Assembly (NCBI RefSeq): GCF_000412185.1
Contig: NZ_ASJA01000007.1
Coordinates: 91,933-155,932 of the forward strand
Origin: Euryhalocaulis caribicus
Lineage (GTDB): Bacteria; Pseudomonadota; Alphaproteobacteria; Caulobacterales; Maricaulaceae
Direction: 5' to 3'
Length of the DNA stretch: 64,000 bases
A program made the translations under genes and the position numbers. Numbering within the stretch: position 1 is the first letter of the stretch; each line of letters begins with the position of its first letter. Shown piece by piece: positions 38,716 to 48,892 of the stretch. The notes below the pieces were generated by a model that saw nothing but the letters and a program-made list of their open reading frames with translations, was not told the origin of the DNA and made no database searches.

Positions 38716-38808
38716 GCTATGACGTCTCCTGTGCGGTCAGGGCTGCGCCGGATCTGGCGCGGGTGGTGCAAATTGCATCCTTTCCGGTGTATCCACAAAC
38801 GCAAGATC

Positions 38809-39825
38809 ATGACTGTCCGCATTGCACATATTGAAACGCCCAACCGCGTTTTTCTGGCCCCCATGTCCGGGGTCAGCGATTTGCCGTTCCGTAAACAGGC
38901 GGCCCGGTTCGGCGCGGGACTGGTCGTTTCCGAGATGGTGGCGTGCGAGATGCTAGCCGAAGGCCGCGCCGATGTTCTGCGCCGCGCGGCGGGCGGCGGC
39001 CAGATCAATCCCCTTGTGATTCAGTTGATCGGTCGTGAGGCGCACTGGATGGAGGAGGGCGCCCGGCTGGCCGCCGAGGCTGGCGCGGATGTCATCGACA
39101 TCAATATGGGGTGTCCCTCGCGTCAGGTGACCGGCGCGCTCTCGGGTTCCGCCCTCATGCGCGATCTCGATCACGCCATGAGTCTTGTCGAGGCGACGCT
39201 GTCCGGCTCACCGGTTCCGGTGACGCTTAAAATGCGGCTCGGCTGGGACCGGGATTCTCTGAATGCGCCCGAGCTGGCGTGGCGCGCGGAAGCGGCCGGC
39301 GTGCAGATGGTGACCGTGCACGGCCGCACGCGGCAGGATTTCTACAAGGGACAGGCTGACTGGCGGGCGGTGCGCGACGTGAAGGACGCCGTATCGATCC
39401 CTGTCGTTGTAAATGGCGATATCGCGACGCTGGACGATTGCCGGCAAGCCTTGAGCCAGTCCGGCGCCGACGCCGTCATGGTCGGCCGGGCCGCGACGGG
39501 GCGGCCGTGGCTGCCCGCGGCGCTCGCCCAGGCGCTTGAAACCGGCGCCGATGATTTTCAAGCGCCCGGCTGGGAAGCCCGTCTTGGCGGCATGCTCGCC
39601 CAATATGAAGATATGCTGGCGCTTTACGGGGAGCCGCTGGCCGTTCGCATGTCGCGCAAGCATGTCGCGGCGTTTATCGACCATGCCTATGAAGACGCGC
39701 CGGAAACGTTCCGCGTCGCGATACGCAAGCGAATCTGCAAGTTGAACAGCCCCGCCGCGGTGCTGGAGGCGCTCGCCGCCCTTGATCCGGCGGAAACGGA
39801 CCAGGGCGCGCTGACTGCAGCCTGA
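38809..39825 (+). CDS. dusB: tRNA-dihydrouridine synthase DusB
   Basis: Flavoenzyme reducing uridines in tRNA; historically nifR3. 338 residues from the ATG at 38809; the frame is open upstream to 38407 inside ispDF but only this start gives the family N-terminus ([21 protein letters not shown]). The catalytic Cys is in [14 protein letters not shown]-binding segment [15 protein letters not shown]. In alphaproteobacteria dusB normally leads ntrBC-ntrYX; here ntrY follows after 43 bp without ntrBC. Confidence 0.95.
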   Translation: MTVRIAHIETPNRVFLAPMSGVSDLPFRKQAARFGAGLVVSEMVACEMLAEGRADVLRRAAGGGQINPLVIQLIGREAHWMEEGARLAAEAGADVIDINMGCPSRQVTGALSGSALMRDLDHAMSLVEATLSGSPVPVTLKMRLGWDRDSLNAPELAWRAEAAGVQMVTVHGRTRQDFYKGQADWRAVRDVKDAVSIPVVVNGDIATLDDCRQALSQSGADAVMVGRAATGRPWLPAALAQALETGADDFQAPGWEARLGGMLAQYEDMLALYGEPLAVRMSRKHVAAFIDHAYEDAPETFRVAIRKRICKLNSPAAVLEALAALDPAETDQGALTAA

Positions 39826-39868
39826 CTGGGCACAGGCGACACAGACTGTTGCAGGAAAGCCCCGTTTA

Positions 39869-42127
39869 ATGTTGGATATATGCCACAACGCGGGAGCGCC
39901 TGTGGCATTCTCAAGACGTTTTTCTCTACCGCAAGCCGCTTCGCCTCTTCAGGCCGGGGCCATGCTTGCGCTGTTTCTGACCTCGGCGGTGCTGACAGCG
40001 CTGACCGCGATCATTGCCTTGTTCGGCGATGCCGGGCCGGCCAGCCCGGTCGTGTTCTGGCTGATCGGGATCAATTTCGCGCTGACCTTTTTCCTCGCCG
40101 GGGCGACCCTGTGGCGGATGCGCAGCCTGATTTTCCCGACTCGCATCGGCGAACCCGCGCCCAAGCTTCACCGTCGCTTTGTGATGCTGTTCAGCCTCGC
40201 CGCCGTTGTTCCGGCGGTCCTGATCGCTCTGTTTTTCGGCGGATTTCTGACTCGCGGTCTGGAAACCTGGTTCGGCGAGCGGGTCGAGGCGTCCGTCGAA
40301 AGCTCCGCCGATACGGCCCGTTTCTATCTCGACCAGATCATTGAACAGACCCAAATCGATATGGCCGCCACGACCGCCGATCTGAATCAGCAGAATGTCC
40401 GCGACGCGCTCCAGACCTCGCCGGACGCCTTTCAGGCGTTCCTAGAGGGGCAGGCGCGTCTGCGCGCCTTCACGGCCGCTTATCTTGTCGATTCAAATGG
40501 GGACATACTGGCCTCGGCGGAATCGCAGGTGGCGCCGGATTTCCGCGCACCCTCGCAGGAGGATTTCCGCAACGCGCAGGACGACATCCTGATCCGCACC
40601 AACGAGGCGGAACGCCAGATCTCGGCCCTTTTTGATCTGGAAGCCTATCCGGACGCCTATCTCTACGCCTTGCCGGACGTGAATAAGTCGCTGTTCGACG
40701 CGCTTCTGGGAGCGCAGGCCGCGATCAATGATTTCCGCACCGCGCGCAGCCAGCGCGGAAGGATTCAGCTCTTCTTCCTTCTGATCTACGCGCAGGCGAC
40801 TTTGCTTGTTCTGGCCGGGGCGGTCTGGCTCGGCCTGGCGTCCGCCGGGCGGGTTGTCACACCGGTCGGCAAGCTGGTCCACGCCGCCGACCAGATCCGC
40901 CGCGGGGATTTGACAGCCCGGGTCAATGTCGGCGTGCAACAGGATGAACTGGCGGCTTTGGCGCGTGCTTTCAACAGGATGACGCGGCAACTTCAGGAAC
41001 AACGTCATGATCTGATCGCCTCCAATGACGAGTCGGACGCCCGCCGCCGCCTGATCGAGGCCGTGCTCAGCGGTGTGAGCGCCGGCGTCATGTCAATTGA
41101 CGCGCATGGCGTCGTGACTCTCGCGAACAGCTCGGCCAAGGAGCTGCTCGGGCAAGAGAAGGACGGGCTGGTCGGTCGCAAGCTGGCGGAGGTGGCGCCC
41201 CAGCTTAATGACCTCGCGGTACGCGCCGGCGAACGCGGCCGGGACATGGCGGAAGCGCAGATCGAGCTGATTTCCGAGGACGGCTCGGTCATCACACTGA
41301 ACGCCCGCGCGGCCGCCGACACGGCGTCCTCGGGCGGGGTCGTGATCACGTTTGACGATATCTCCCGCCTGATCACGGCCCAGCGCAACGCGGCCTGGCG
41401 GGACGTGGCGCGCCGCATCGCCCATGAGATCAAGAACCCGCTTACCCCGATCCAGCTCTCGGCCGAACGCCTGAAACGCCGTTTCCGTCCGGCAGAAGAG
41501 GGCAAGGACACAGAGATATTCGACAACTGCACGGACACGATCATCCGTCAGGTCAATGACATTGGCCGCATGGTCAATGAATTTTCGTCCTTTGCGCGCA
41601 TGCCGACGCCTCACGTCGAGCCGGCCTCGCTGCAGGCTCTGGCCAAGGAGGCGGCGTTCGCGCGCCGCGTCGCCAGTCCCGGCGTCAAGGTCGAGCTGGA
41701 GGCGCCGGATGAGGAAATCATGGTGCTGTGTGACGAGCGGCTGGCCTCGCAGGCGCTCGCCAATGTTCTCAAGAACGCGTCCGAGTCCGTGGCCGCGCGG
41801 CTGGAGCTGGGCGAGGGGCCCAAGACCGGCTGGCTGGTGGTTCGCCTCTCGAAAGCGGACGGCATGGGCTGCATAGAAGTCGAGGATAACGGCCTCGGCT
41901 GGCCGGAAGGCGCGCGGGAGCGCCTGACCGAGCCCTACATGACGACGCGCGAGAAAGGCACCGGGCTCGGCCTCGCGATCGTCAAGCGCGTCATGGAAGA
42001 CCATTCCGGCGCGCTGGAGCTGGACGAGCCCGAGAGCGGCGGGCGCGGCGCGGTTGTGCGCCTCAATTTCCCGCTGGTCGATTCAAGAACACAAGCGACA
42101 ACCGCCGGCGAAGCGGCCGCAGTATAA
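39869..42127 (+). CDS. ntrY: NtrY sensor histidine kinase
   Basis: Membrane sensor linked to nitrogen and redox status. 752 residues: two N-terminal membrane hairpins (about 30-60 and 60-85, 100-125), a periplasmic sensor region (about 130-290), a further membrane segment (about 300-325), HAMP (about 325-380), PAS (about 390-490), HisKA with the H-box ARRIAHEIKNPLTPIQ (about 515) and HATPase (EVEDNGLGWPEGARE, EKGTGLGLAIVKR). Start uncertain: GTG at 39902 has GGGAG 6 bp upstream and is a good alternative. It is followed 19 bp later by ntrX. Confidence 0.94.
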   Translation: MLDICHNAGAPVAFSRRFSLPQAASPLQAGAMLALFLTSAVLTALTAIIALFGDAGPASPVVFWLIGINFALTFFLAGATLWRMRSLIFPTRIGEPAPKLHRRFVMLFSLAAVVPAVLIALFFGGFLTRGLETWFGERVEASVESSADTARFYLDQIIEQTQIDMAATTADLNQQNVRDALQTSPDAFQAFLEGQARLRAFTAAYLVDSNGDILASAESQVAPDFRAPSQEDFRNAQDDILIRTNEAERQISALFDLEAYPDAYLYALPDVNKSLFDALLGAQAAINDFRTARSQRGRIQLFFLLIYAQATLLVLAGAVWLGLASAGRVVTPVGKLVHAADQIRRGDLTARVNVGVQQDELAALARAFNRMTRQLQEQRHDLIASNDESDARRRLIEAVLSGVSAGVMSIDAHGVVTLANSSAKELLGQEKDGLVGRKLAEVAPQLNDLAVRAGERGRDMAEAQIELISEDGSVITLNARAAADTASSGGVVITFDDISRLITAQRNAAWRDVARRIAHEIKNPLTPIQLSAERLKRRFRPAEEGKDTEIFDNCTDTIIRQVNDIGRMVNEFSSFARMPTPHVEPASLQALAKEAAFARRVASPGVKVELEAPDEEIMVLCDERLASQALANVLKNASESVAARLELGEGPKTGWLVVRLSKADGMGCIEVEDNGLGWPEGARERLTEPYMTTREKGTGLGLAIVKRVMEDHSGALELDEPESGGRGAVVRLNFPLVDSRTQATTAGEAAAV

Positions 42128-42146
42128 ACGAAAGGGCAGGTCAATC

Positions 42147-43538
42147 ATGGCTGCCGACATTCTGGTTGTAGACGACGAACGCGATATCCGGGAGCTCGTT
42201 CAGGGCATTCTGGAAGACGAGGGCTATGAGGTCCGCACGGCGGGCGACGCCGATCAGGCGATGGAGCAGGTGCGTTCCCGCAAGCCCGCGCTTGTCATTC
42301 TCGATGTCTGGCTTCAGGGCAGCGACCGCGACGGCCTGGATCTGCTGGGCGAGCTGAAATCGCTCGATCCGCTGCTTCCCATCATCATGATCAGCGGCCA
42401 CGGCACCATCGACACGGCCGTCTCCGCGATCCAGCGCGGCGCCTATGACTTTATTGAAAAGCCTTTTAAAAGCGACCGCTTGATTGTCATTCTTAAACGC
42501 GCGCTGGAGGCTAACCGCCTGCAACTGGAAAACGCCGAACTGCGCGAGCAAAGCCGCGGCGAGCACAAGCTCGTCGGCGCCTCACAGGCCATCGGGCAGG
42601 TGCGCCAGCTTATCGACAAGGTCGCCCCAACCAACAGCCGGGTGATGATCGAAGGGCCGGCGGGCTCCGGCAAGGAACTCTGTGCCCGCCTGATCCATGC
42701 AAAATCTCCGCGCAATGAAGCCCGCTTTGTCGCTATCAACGCCGCCGCCATGGCGCCGGATCGCGTCGAACTGGAATTGTTCGGGGAGGAGGACAATTCC
42801 GGCCGTGTCCGCAAGACGGGTCTGTTCGAACTGGCGCACGCCGGCACGCTCTATCTGGACGAAGTCGGCGACATGCCGCTGGAAACCCAGAGCAAGCTTT
42901 TGCGGCTTCTGGTCGACCAGCGATTCCACCGCCTGGGCGGCAGTGGCGACGTGCAGGTGAATGTCCGCGTCATTTCGTCGACCTCCAAGGACCTGCGCGC
43001 CGAGATACAGGCCGGGCATTTCCGGGAAGATCTCTATCACCGGCTCAACGTGGTCCCGGTGGGGATGCCGCCGCTTGCCGAACGGCGGGAAGACGTGCCG
43101 GAACTGGTGGAGTATTTCATTACGCGCCTGTCCGCCGCCTCCGGCCTGCCCAAACGCCTGATCGGCGCGGACGCGATGGCTGCGCTGCAAGCCCATGACT
43201 GGCCCGGCAATGTGCGCCAGCTGCGCAATAACGTGGAGCGGTTGTTGATTCTGGCCGGCGGCGAGCCTGGCAGCCCGATCACGCTGGATTCCCTGCCGTC
43301 GGGCGTGGCCCCGGAGGGACAATCCGGCGGCGAGGCGGGATCCGAAAAACTCATTTCCCTGCCGTTGAGGGATGCGCGCGAACAGTTTGAGCGCGAATAT
43401 CTGGTGGCGCAGATTTCGCGGTTCGGCGGAAACATTTCGCGGACCGCGTCATTTATCGGCATGGAGCGGTCGGCATTGCATCGTAAGCTGAAAAGCCTTG
43501 GCGTGACGCCGCAGAGCCGCGACCGCCAGAAGAACTAG
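42147..43538 (+). CDS. ntrX: NtrX response regulator lacking the GAFTGA motif
   Basis: 463 residues from the ATG at 42147 (MAADILVVDDERD), AAAGGG upstream. Intact receiver with Asp in VILDVWL (about 54), Thr/Ser and Lys (KPF). The AAA+ domain (about 145-370) has Walker A EGPAGSGKE and Walker B LYLDEVGDMP, but the usual ELFG..GAFTGA loop reads ELFGEEDNSGRVRKTG, so the sigma-54 contact is gone. A Fis-type helix-turn-helix ends the protein (GNISRTASFIGMERSALHRKLK). Such an NtrX probably controls sigma-70 promoters. Confidence 0.93.
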   Translation: MAADILVVDDERDIRELVQGILEDEGYEVRTAGDADQAMEQVRSRKPALVILDVWLQGSDRDGLDLLGELKSLDPLLPIIMISGHGTIDTAVSAIQRGAYDFIEKPFKSDRLIVILKRALEANRLQLENAELREQSRGEHKLVGASQAIGQVRQLIDKVAPTNSRVMIEGPAGSGKELCARLIHAKSPRNEARFVAINAAAMAPDRVELELFGEEDNSGRVRKTGLFELAHAGTLYLDEVGDMPLETQSKLLRLLVDQRFHRLGGSGDVQVNVRVISSTSKDLRAEIQAGHFREDLYHRLNVVPVGMPPLAERREDVPELVEYFITRLSAASGLPKRLIGADAMAALQAHDWPGNVRQLRNNVERLLILAGGEPGSPITLDSLPSGVAPEGQSGGEAGSEKLISLPLRDAREQFEREYLVAQISRFGGNISRTASFIGMERSALHRKLKSLGVTPQSRDRQKN

Positions 43539-43553
43539 GGGCAGGGGTCACCG

Positions 43554-44924
43554 ATGAGAGTTGTCGTTTGCGGCGCGGGACGCGTCGGCTACGGGATCGC
43601 ACGGGAACTGGCGCAGGAGCGCAACACCGTGACGGTCGTGGACGTGTCGGCCGAACTGGTGGACCGCCTCACGACCGATCTGGACGTGCGCGGCGTGGTC
43701 GGCCACGGCTCTCACCCGGACGTGCTGGAGCGCGCCGGGGCCAAGGACGCCGACATGATCATCGCCGTCACCTATTCGGACGAAGTGAACATGGTGGCCT
43801 GTCAGGTCGCGCATTCACTCTTCTCGACCCCGACAAAAATCGCCCGCGTCCGGTCACAGGCGTATCTCGACAAGGCCTGGCAGGACCTGTTCGCGCGTCA
43901 GAACATGCCGATCGACGTGGTGATCTCGCCGGAACTGGAGGTCGCCAACGCTATCCTGCGCCGGCTGGAAACGCCCGGCGCATTCAACACGCTGCCCTTC
44001 GCCAATGGCCGGGTTCTGGTTCTGGGCGTCCGCCTGCCGTCTGACTCGCCGCTGGACAACACCACGGTTCGCCAGATTGAGGAGTTGTTCCCGGATCTCA
44101 AGGCGCTGGTCGCCGGGGTCGTGCGCGATGGCCGCCTGTTCACGCCCAAGCCCGATGACGTGCTGGTATCGGGCGATGATCTCTACATTGTCACGGATCG
44201 CGATCACGCCCCCCGCACCCTGGATATTTTTGGGCGCGATGTGGCCCGCGCCCGCCGCGTCATTCTGGTGGGCGGCGGCAATATCGGCGTCTTCGTCGCG
44301 GGAGAACTGGAAGCGCGCGGCGTTCGCGCAAAGATCATCGAGTCCGACAAGGGCGCGGCGGAAATGGCCGCCAATGCGCTGGACCGCACCGTCGTTCTGC
44401 ATGGCGACGGGCTCGACCGCGACATGTTGCACGAGGCGGGCGTGGAAAACGCCGAAGTCGCGATCAGCCTGACCAATGACGACAAGGTCAATGTTCTTTC
44501 CTCCGTCATCTCCAAGCGGGAAGGGGCGGAGCGCACGCTCTGCCTGATCAATGACCGCACCTATGAACCGCTGAAGGAATCGCTCGGCGTCGACGTGTTC
44601 ATCGACCCCCGCACGATCACAGTTTCGACCATTCTTCAGCATGTCCGCAGGGGCCGGATCACCGAGCTTTATTCGGTGGAAGATGGCGGCGGTGAAATCC
44701 TCGAAGGCGTGGCGCTGGAAACATCGCCCCTGGTCGGAAAAACCATTGGCGAGCTGGATCTGCCCGATGGCGTCGTGATCGGGGCCGTGGTCCGCAAGGA
44801 CAAGGTGCTGCTGGGACGCGAGGATGTCAGCATCAAGAAAGACGACCGCGTCATCGTGTTTTCCGAACGCGGCCAGATTTCCGCGGTCGAGCGCATGTTC
44901 CGCGTCAGCGCCGCATTCTTCTAA
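43554..44924 (+). CDS. trkA: Trk potassium transporter, NAD-binding subunit TrkA
   Basis: Peripheral regulator of Trk potassium uptake. 456 residues with two RCK units: Rossmann domains starting VVCGAGRVGYGIAREL (about 3) and VILVGGGNIGVFVAGEL (about 235), each followed by a TrkA-C domain. AGGGG lies before the ATG. Next to ntrYX, as in many alphaproteobacteria, and directly upstream of trkH. Confidence 0.96.
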   Translation: MRVVVCGAGRVGYGIARELAQERNTVTVVDVSAELVDRLTTDLDVRGVVGHGSHPDVLERAGAKDADMIIAVTYSDEVNMVACQVAHSLFSTPTKIARVRSQAYLDKAWQDLFARQNMPIDVVISPELEVANAILRRLETPGAFNTLPFANGRVLVLGVRLPSDSPLDNTTVRQIEELFPDLKALVAGVVRDGRLFTPKPDDVLVSGDDLYIVTDRDHAPRTLDIFGRDVARARRVILVGGGNIGVFVAGELEARGVRAKIIESDKGAAEMAANALDRTVVLHGDGLDRDMLHEAGVENAEVAISLTNDDKVNVLSSVISKREGAERTLCLINDRTYEPLKESLGVDVFIDPRTITVSTILQHVRRGRITELYSVEDGGGEILEGVALETSPLVGKTIGELDLPDGVVIGAVVRKDKVLLGREDVSIKKDDRVIVFSERGQISAVERMFRVSAAFF

Positions 44925-44939
44925 TGGCGCGGCGGCTCC

Positions 44940-46379
44940 ATGGCATTCGCTAGCGTTTTCAGGGGACTGGGCGGCATTCTTGTCGTCCTGGCCGCACTGG
45001 CTTTCATCGCGGCGCTATTCGGCGCGGCCGTGAATGAACGCCCGCAGGCCCTGACCCTGTCGGCCACCGGATTGCTGTCGCTCTTTCTGGGCATTTCCGG
45101 CTTTCTTCTCGGCCGCAACCTGCAAACCAATACCGGCCCGCGCGAAGGCGTGGCGATGCTGCTTCTGGGCTGGACCATTGCGCCGGCAATCGCTGCGTTC
45201 GGCTTTCTGGGGCAGGGCGCCATCATCCATTTCGACGACGCCTTTTTCGAAGCGATGTCGGCGGCCACCACCACGGGCGCCAGCCTCATCGATCCGGACA
45301 CCGCGCCGAGATCCATCATTCTGTGGCGCGGGCTTCTGGAATGGGGCGGCGGCTATCTGTCGATCCTGATGATTCTGGTTATCCTTGTGGCGCTGAACCT
45401 GACCGGGCCGGGCGTTCACCGCTCCACGCTGTTCACCCTGGACAAGGAAGGGCTGTTCAAGCGCTTCTCCCACATCACGCGCGTTGCCGGCGTCATCTAC
45501 GGCATTGTGACGCTGGTCACTTTCATTGGCCTGGCGGTTTCCGGCTCGACCCTGTTTGACGCCGTCTGCCTGGCTCTGTCCGCGCCCGCAACCGGCGGCG
45601 GCGCGCCACGCGGCGCGGCGCTTCCGGACTATGTCTCGGGGGCGGGGCTGATGGTTCTGGGGCTCGCCCTGTTCGCCGGCTCCCTGAATTACGCGCTGCT
45701 CTGGGAGGCTTACCGCGACAATGTCATGCGCAGGGACATATTGCGCGACCCCGAAACGCGCGCGCTTTCGGGCGGCATCCTTTTGATTTTTGTCCTGCTC
45801 GTTTTCATGTCCAGCGGCCTCAGCTTCGGCCGGCTCTCCATCGCCTTTCACGACGCCGCCGCTCTGATCTCGACATCGGGCCGCTTCGCGGATCTGGAGG
45901 CCATGCGGGCCTTACCGCCGACGCTCCTGATGGCGGCGGTCCTGATCGGGGGATCCGCGCTTTCGACCGCCGGCGGGGTGAAAATCATCCGGGTCCTGCT
46001 TCTGGTCCGTCACGCGCGGGCGGAGCTTCGCAAGCTCTCCCATCCGTCCAGCATCCAGCTGGTTCATTTCCGCGACCGGGTTGTTCCGGACCGCACCTTC
46101 GTCAGCCTCTGGATCTATTTTCTCGGCTATACGGCGGTTCTGGGCGTGCTGATCGTCGGGATCGCGACGATGGGCGAGCCGCTGGACATCGCGCTCCCGG
46201 CGGCGGTCGCCACGCTTTCCAACGCAGGGCCGCTGCTCTACGCGACGGCCGCCGAGAACGCCGATTTCAACCAGTTTACCCGCGGCGCGCGCGCCGTTAT
46301 GTCGGCGGGAATGGCCCTTGGGCGCATGGAGGTTCTCGCCGCTTTGGCCGCCCTCGCGCCCGGACTCTGGAGACGCTAG
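44940..46379 (+). CDS. trkH: Trk potassium transporter, membrane subunit TrkH
   Basis: 479 residues with about ten membrane segments and the repeated pore-loop type motifs (SAATTTGASL, ALSAPATGGGAPRG, LIGGSALSTAGGVKI, ATLSNAGPLLYAT) of the SKT superfamily. Together with TrkA it forms the potassium channel/transporter. Stop is directly abutted by the next ATG (no gap). Confidence 0.93.
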   Translation: MAFASVFRGLGGILVVLAALAFIAALFGAAVNERPQALTLSATGLLSLFLGISGFLLGRNLQTNTGPREGVAMLLLGWTIAPAIAAFGFLGQGAIIHFDDAFFEAMSAATTTGASLIDPDTAPRSIILWRGLLEWGGGYLSILMILVILVALNLTGPGVHRSTLFTLDKEGLFKRFSHITRVAGVIYGIVTLVTFIGLAVSGSTLFDAVCLALSAPATGGGAPRGAALPDYVSGAGLMVLGLALFAGSLNYALLWEAYRDNVMRRDILRDPETRALSGGILLIFVLLVFMSSGLSFGRLSIAFHDAAALISTSGRFADLEAMRALPPTLLMAAVLIGGSALSTAGGVKIIRVLLLVRHARAELRKLSHPSSIQLVHFRDRVVPDRTFVSLWIYFLGYTAVLGVLIVGIATMGEPLDIALPAAVATLSNAGPLLYATAAENADFNQFTRGARAVMSAGMALGRMEVLAALAALAPGLWRR

Positions 46380-47234
46380 ATGCCGCGTATCGCCTATGTC
46401 GACGGCGCGTTCACGCCGCACCGGGACGCCTGTGTGGGAATTGAGGACCGTGGCCTGCAATTCGCCGATTCCGTTTATGAGGTCTGGGGCGTCCGCAATG
46501 GCCGCCTGATGGACTCGCCCGGCCATCTGGATCGCCTGTTCCGCTCTCTGGGCGAGCTGCGCATCGCGTTCCCAGTCACGCGTGAAGCGCTGATGATTGC
46601 GCTGGAAGAGCTGCGCCGGAGAAACCGCATCAGAAACGGGCTGCTCTACCTGCAGGTTACGCGCGGCGTCGCGCCCAGGGACCACGGTTTCCCGGTACAG
46701 GCCACGCCCACCGTGATCGCAACAGCCAAGCATATTCCGCAGCACAAGGCGGACGCCCGCGCAAAGGCCGGGGTTTCGGTCGTCACCGCGCCCGATATCC
46801 GCTGGGGACGCTGTGATATCAAAACGACCGGGCTGACGGCCAATATTCTGGCCAAGCAGCACGCGCGGGAGCAGGGGGCTTTCGAGGTCTGGATGCTGGA
46901 TGCCGACGGCTATGTCACCGAAGGCTCGTCTTCCAACGCCTGGATCGTCGCTTCCGGGGGTGTACTGGTTACGCGCCCGGTGACCGATAATATTCTGGCG
47001 GGCGTCACGCGCGCGGCCATCCTGCGCATTGCCAGCGAGCTTGGCCTGACCGTGGAAGAGCGCGCTTTCACGCCGCAAGAGGCCATGGACGCCAAGGAGG
47101 CGTTTATGACCAGCGCCTCATCCTTCGTCATGCCCGTAATTTCCATTGACGGCGCGCAGATTAGCGCCGGCCGGCCGGGTGAAACCAGTGTTGCGCTGCG
47201 ACAAGGTTACGAAAAACTGGCTCTAAACGCCTAA
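46380..47234 (+). CDS. dat: D-amino acid aminotransferase (PLP class IV)
   Basis: 284 residues. Fold type IV PLP enzyme: the catalytic Lys is in [16 protein letters not shown] (about 148), the Glu in [12 protein letters not shown] and the phosphate-binding [13 protein letters not shown]-like residues favour D-alanine/D-glutamate exchange for peptidoglycan; a branched-chain specificity cannot be excluded. Abuts trkH; its place before hfq is conserved in alphaproteobacteria. Confidence 0.9.
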   Translation: MPRIAYVDGAFTPHRDACVGIEDRGLQFADSVYEVWGVRNGRLMDSPGHLDRLFRSLGELRIAFPVTREALMIALEELRRRNRIRNGLLYLQVTRGVAPRDHGFPVQATPTVIATAKHIPQHKADARAKAGVSVVTAPDIRWGRCDIKTTGLTANILAKQHAREQGAFEVWMLDADGYVTEGSSSNAWIVASGGVLVTRPVTDNILAGVTRAAILRIASELGLTVEERAFTPQEAMDAKEAFMTSASSFVMPVISIDGAQISAGRPGETSVALRQGYEKLALNA

Positions 47235-47317
47235 TTCGCTCCGGAAACGGTTGCCGTTCTTCGCAAGCCGCTTTACCAATCAAAAGCTTGCAGGGCGAGG
47301 GGATTCAAGCTGAGACG

Positions 47318-47575
47318 ATGACGACCGACAAGAAACAGGGTTTACAGGACGCTTTTTTGAATGCGGTGCGCAAATCGCGCACGCCGTTGACGATATTCCT
47401 TGTAAACGGCGTAAAGCTGCAAGGCGTCGTCACATGGTTTGACAATTTCTGCGTTTTGCTTCGCCGCGATGGACAATCCCAACTGGTGTACAAACACGCC
47501 ATCTCGACCATTATGCCGGCCCAGCCGGTCCAGATGTTCGAAGCGGAAACCGCGCCGGAGAGCGATGAGGGCTGA
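47318..47575 (+). CDS. hfq: RNA chaperone Hfq
   Basis: Sm-like hexamer that pairs small RNAs with mRNAs. 85 residues from [19 protein letters not shown]; Sm1 ([24 protein letters not shown]) and Sm2 (YKHAISTI) are intact and the short acidic tail is normal for alphaproteobacteria. An upstream in-frame TTG (47288) would extend it by 10 residues. Precedes hflX by 9 bp, the usual operon. Confidence 0.97.
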   Translation: MTTDKKQGLQDAFLNAVRKSRTPLTIFLVNGVKLQGVVTWFDNFCVLLRRDGQSQLVYKHAISTIMPAQPVQMFEAETAPESDEG

Positions 47576-47584
47576 TAGCCTTAC

Positions 47585-48892
47585 ATGACCGATCGTATTG
47601 GGGATCGCGCGCTTCTGGTTCTCCCGGTTTTTCCTGAGGACATTCCTGCAGAGACACGTTCGCGGCTCGAAGAGACCGCAGGCCTGGCCGAGGCGCTGGA
47701 GCTGGATCTCGTTTCCGCGTTCGAGGCGCCATTGCGCAAACCTTCCGCGGCGACCCTTCTGGGCCGCGGAAAAGTGGACGAAATCGGCGACATGGCCGAG
47801 GACGAGAATGTCGGCCTGGTCATCGTCGACGCTCATCTCTCGCCGGGTCAGCAACGCACCCTGGAACGGGCCTGGAAGGCCAAGGTCATCGACCGCACCT
47901 GTCTGATTCTGGAAATATTCGGTCTGCGGGCCAGAACCCGCGAAGGCTCGCTGCAGGTTGAGCTGGCGCGTCTGGCCTATGAGCGTTCCCGTCTTGTGCG
48001 AACCTGGACTCACCTTGAACGCCAGCGGGGCGGGCAGGGCTTTATCGCTGGTCCGGGTGAAACCCAGATCGAGACTGACCGCCGCCTGCTTTCCGAGCGC
48101 ATCACCAAGCTTCGAAAGGAGCTGGAGGAGGTACGCCGCACGCGTGGCCTTCATCGCGATTCCCGCCGCCGCAGCGCCTATCCCGTTGTCTCGCTGGTTG
48201 GCTACACGAATGCCGGAAAATCCACGCTTTTCAATTATCTGACGGGGGAATCTGTGCTGGCGAAAGATATGCCTTTCGCAACGCTGGATACCACGCTCCG
48301 GGTGGTGGACCTGCCGCATGGCCGCCGCATCATCCTGTCCGACACGGTGGGTTTCATCACGGACCTGCCGCCTGACCTCGTCGCGGCGTTCCGCGCCACG
48401 CTTGAAGAAATCAAGGAGGCGGACCTCCTGATCCATGTCCGCGACATTTCCTCGCCGCACACCGACGAACAGGCCGAGGACGTGATGGAGGTTCTTGAGA
48501 CGCTGGAAGCCGGGGCGGAGTCCGGGCAGGCCATCATGGAAGCCTGGAACAAGGCCGACCTGCTGGACGAAGAGGATCAGCGTTTCATCAAGGCCCGCGC
48601 CGCCGGGGCCGAGATTCCCTCCGTGCCGATCAGTGCGGAAAAGCGCGAGAATATAGATGCTCTGCTTGAGCTGATTGAAGAAATGCTGGCCCGGCAGGCG
48701 CATGAGATCGAAATCGTCGCCGGCCCGCATGACTCGGCGGCTCGCGCCTGGCTGTTCCAGCATGGCGAAGTGCTGGATGAAGGGGTAACGGGAGAGGGCG
48801 GAATAACGCGGCTGACCGCGCGGCTGGATCCGGCGGCGGCTGGCCAGTTCCGGCAAAAATTCCCGGATCTTGAAATCACGCGTCTGAACTAG
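47585..48892 (+). CDS. hflX: GTPase HflX
   Basis: Ribosome-splitting stress GTPase. 435 residues: N-terminal HflX domain with the Gly-rich loop GRGKVDEIG and GPGETQIETDRR, then the G domain (about 200-365) with P-loop GYTNAGKSTLFN, DTVGFITDLP and NKADL. Its stop overlaps the mazG stop on the opposite strand in one CTAG. Confidence 0.96.
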   Translation: MTDRIGDRALLVLPVFPEDIPAETRSRLEETAGLAEALELDLVSAFEAPLRKPSAATLLGRGKVDEIGDMAEDENVGLVIVDAHLSPGQQRTLERAWKAKVIDRTCLILEIFGLRARTREGSLQVELARLAYERSRLVRTWTHLERQRGGQGFIAGPGETQIETDRRLLSERITKLRKELEEVRRTRGLHRDSRRRSAYPVVSLVGYTNAGKSTLFNYLTGESVLAKDMPFATLDTTLRVVDLPHGRRIILSDTVGFITDLPPDLVAAFRATLEEIKEADLLIHVRDISSPHTDEQAEDVMEVLETLEAGAESGQAIMEAWNKADLLDEEDQRFIKARAAGAEIPSVPISAEKRENIDALLELIEEMLARQAHEIEIVAGPHDSAARAWLFQHGEVLDEGVTGEGGITRLTARLDPAAAGQFRQKFPDLEITRLN

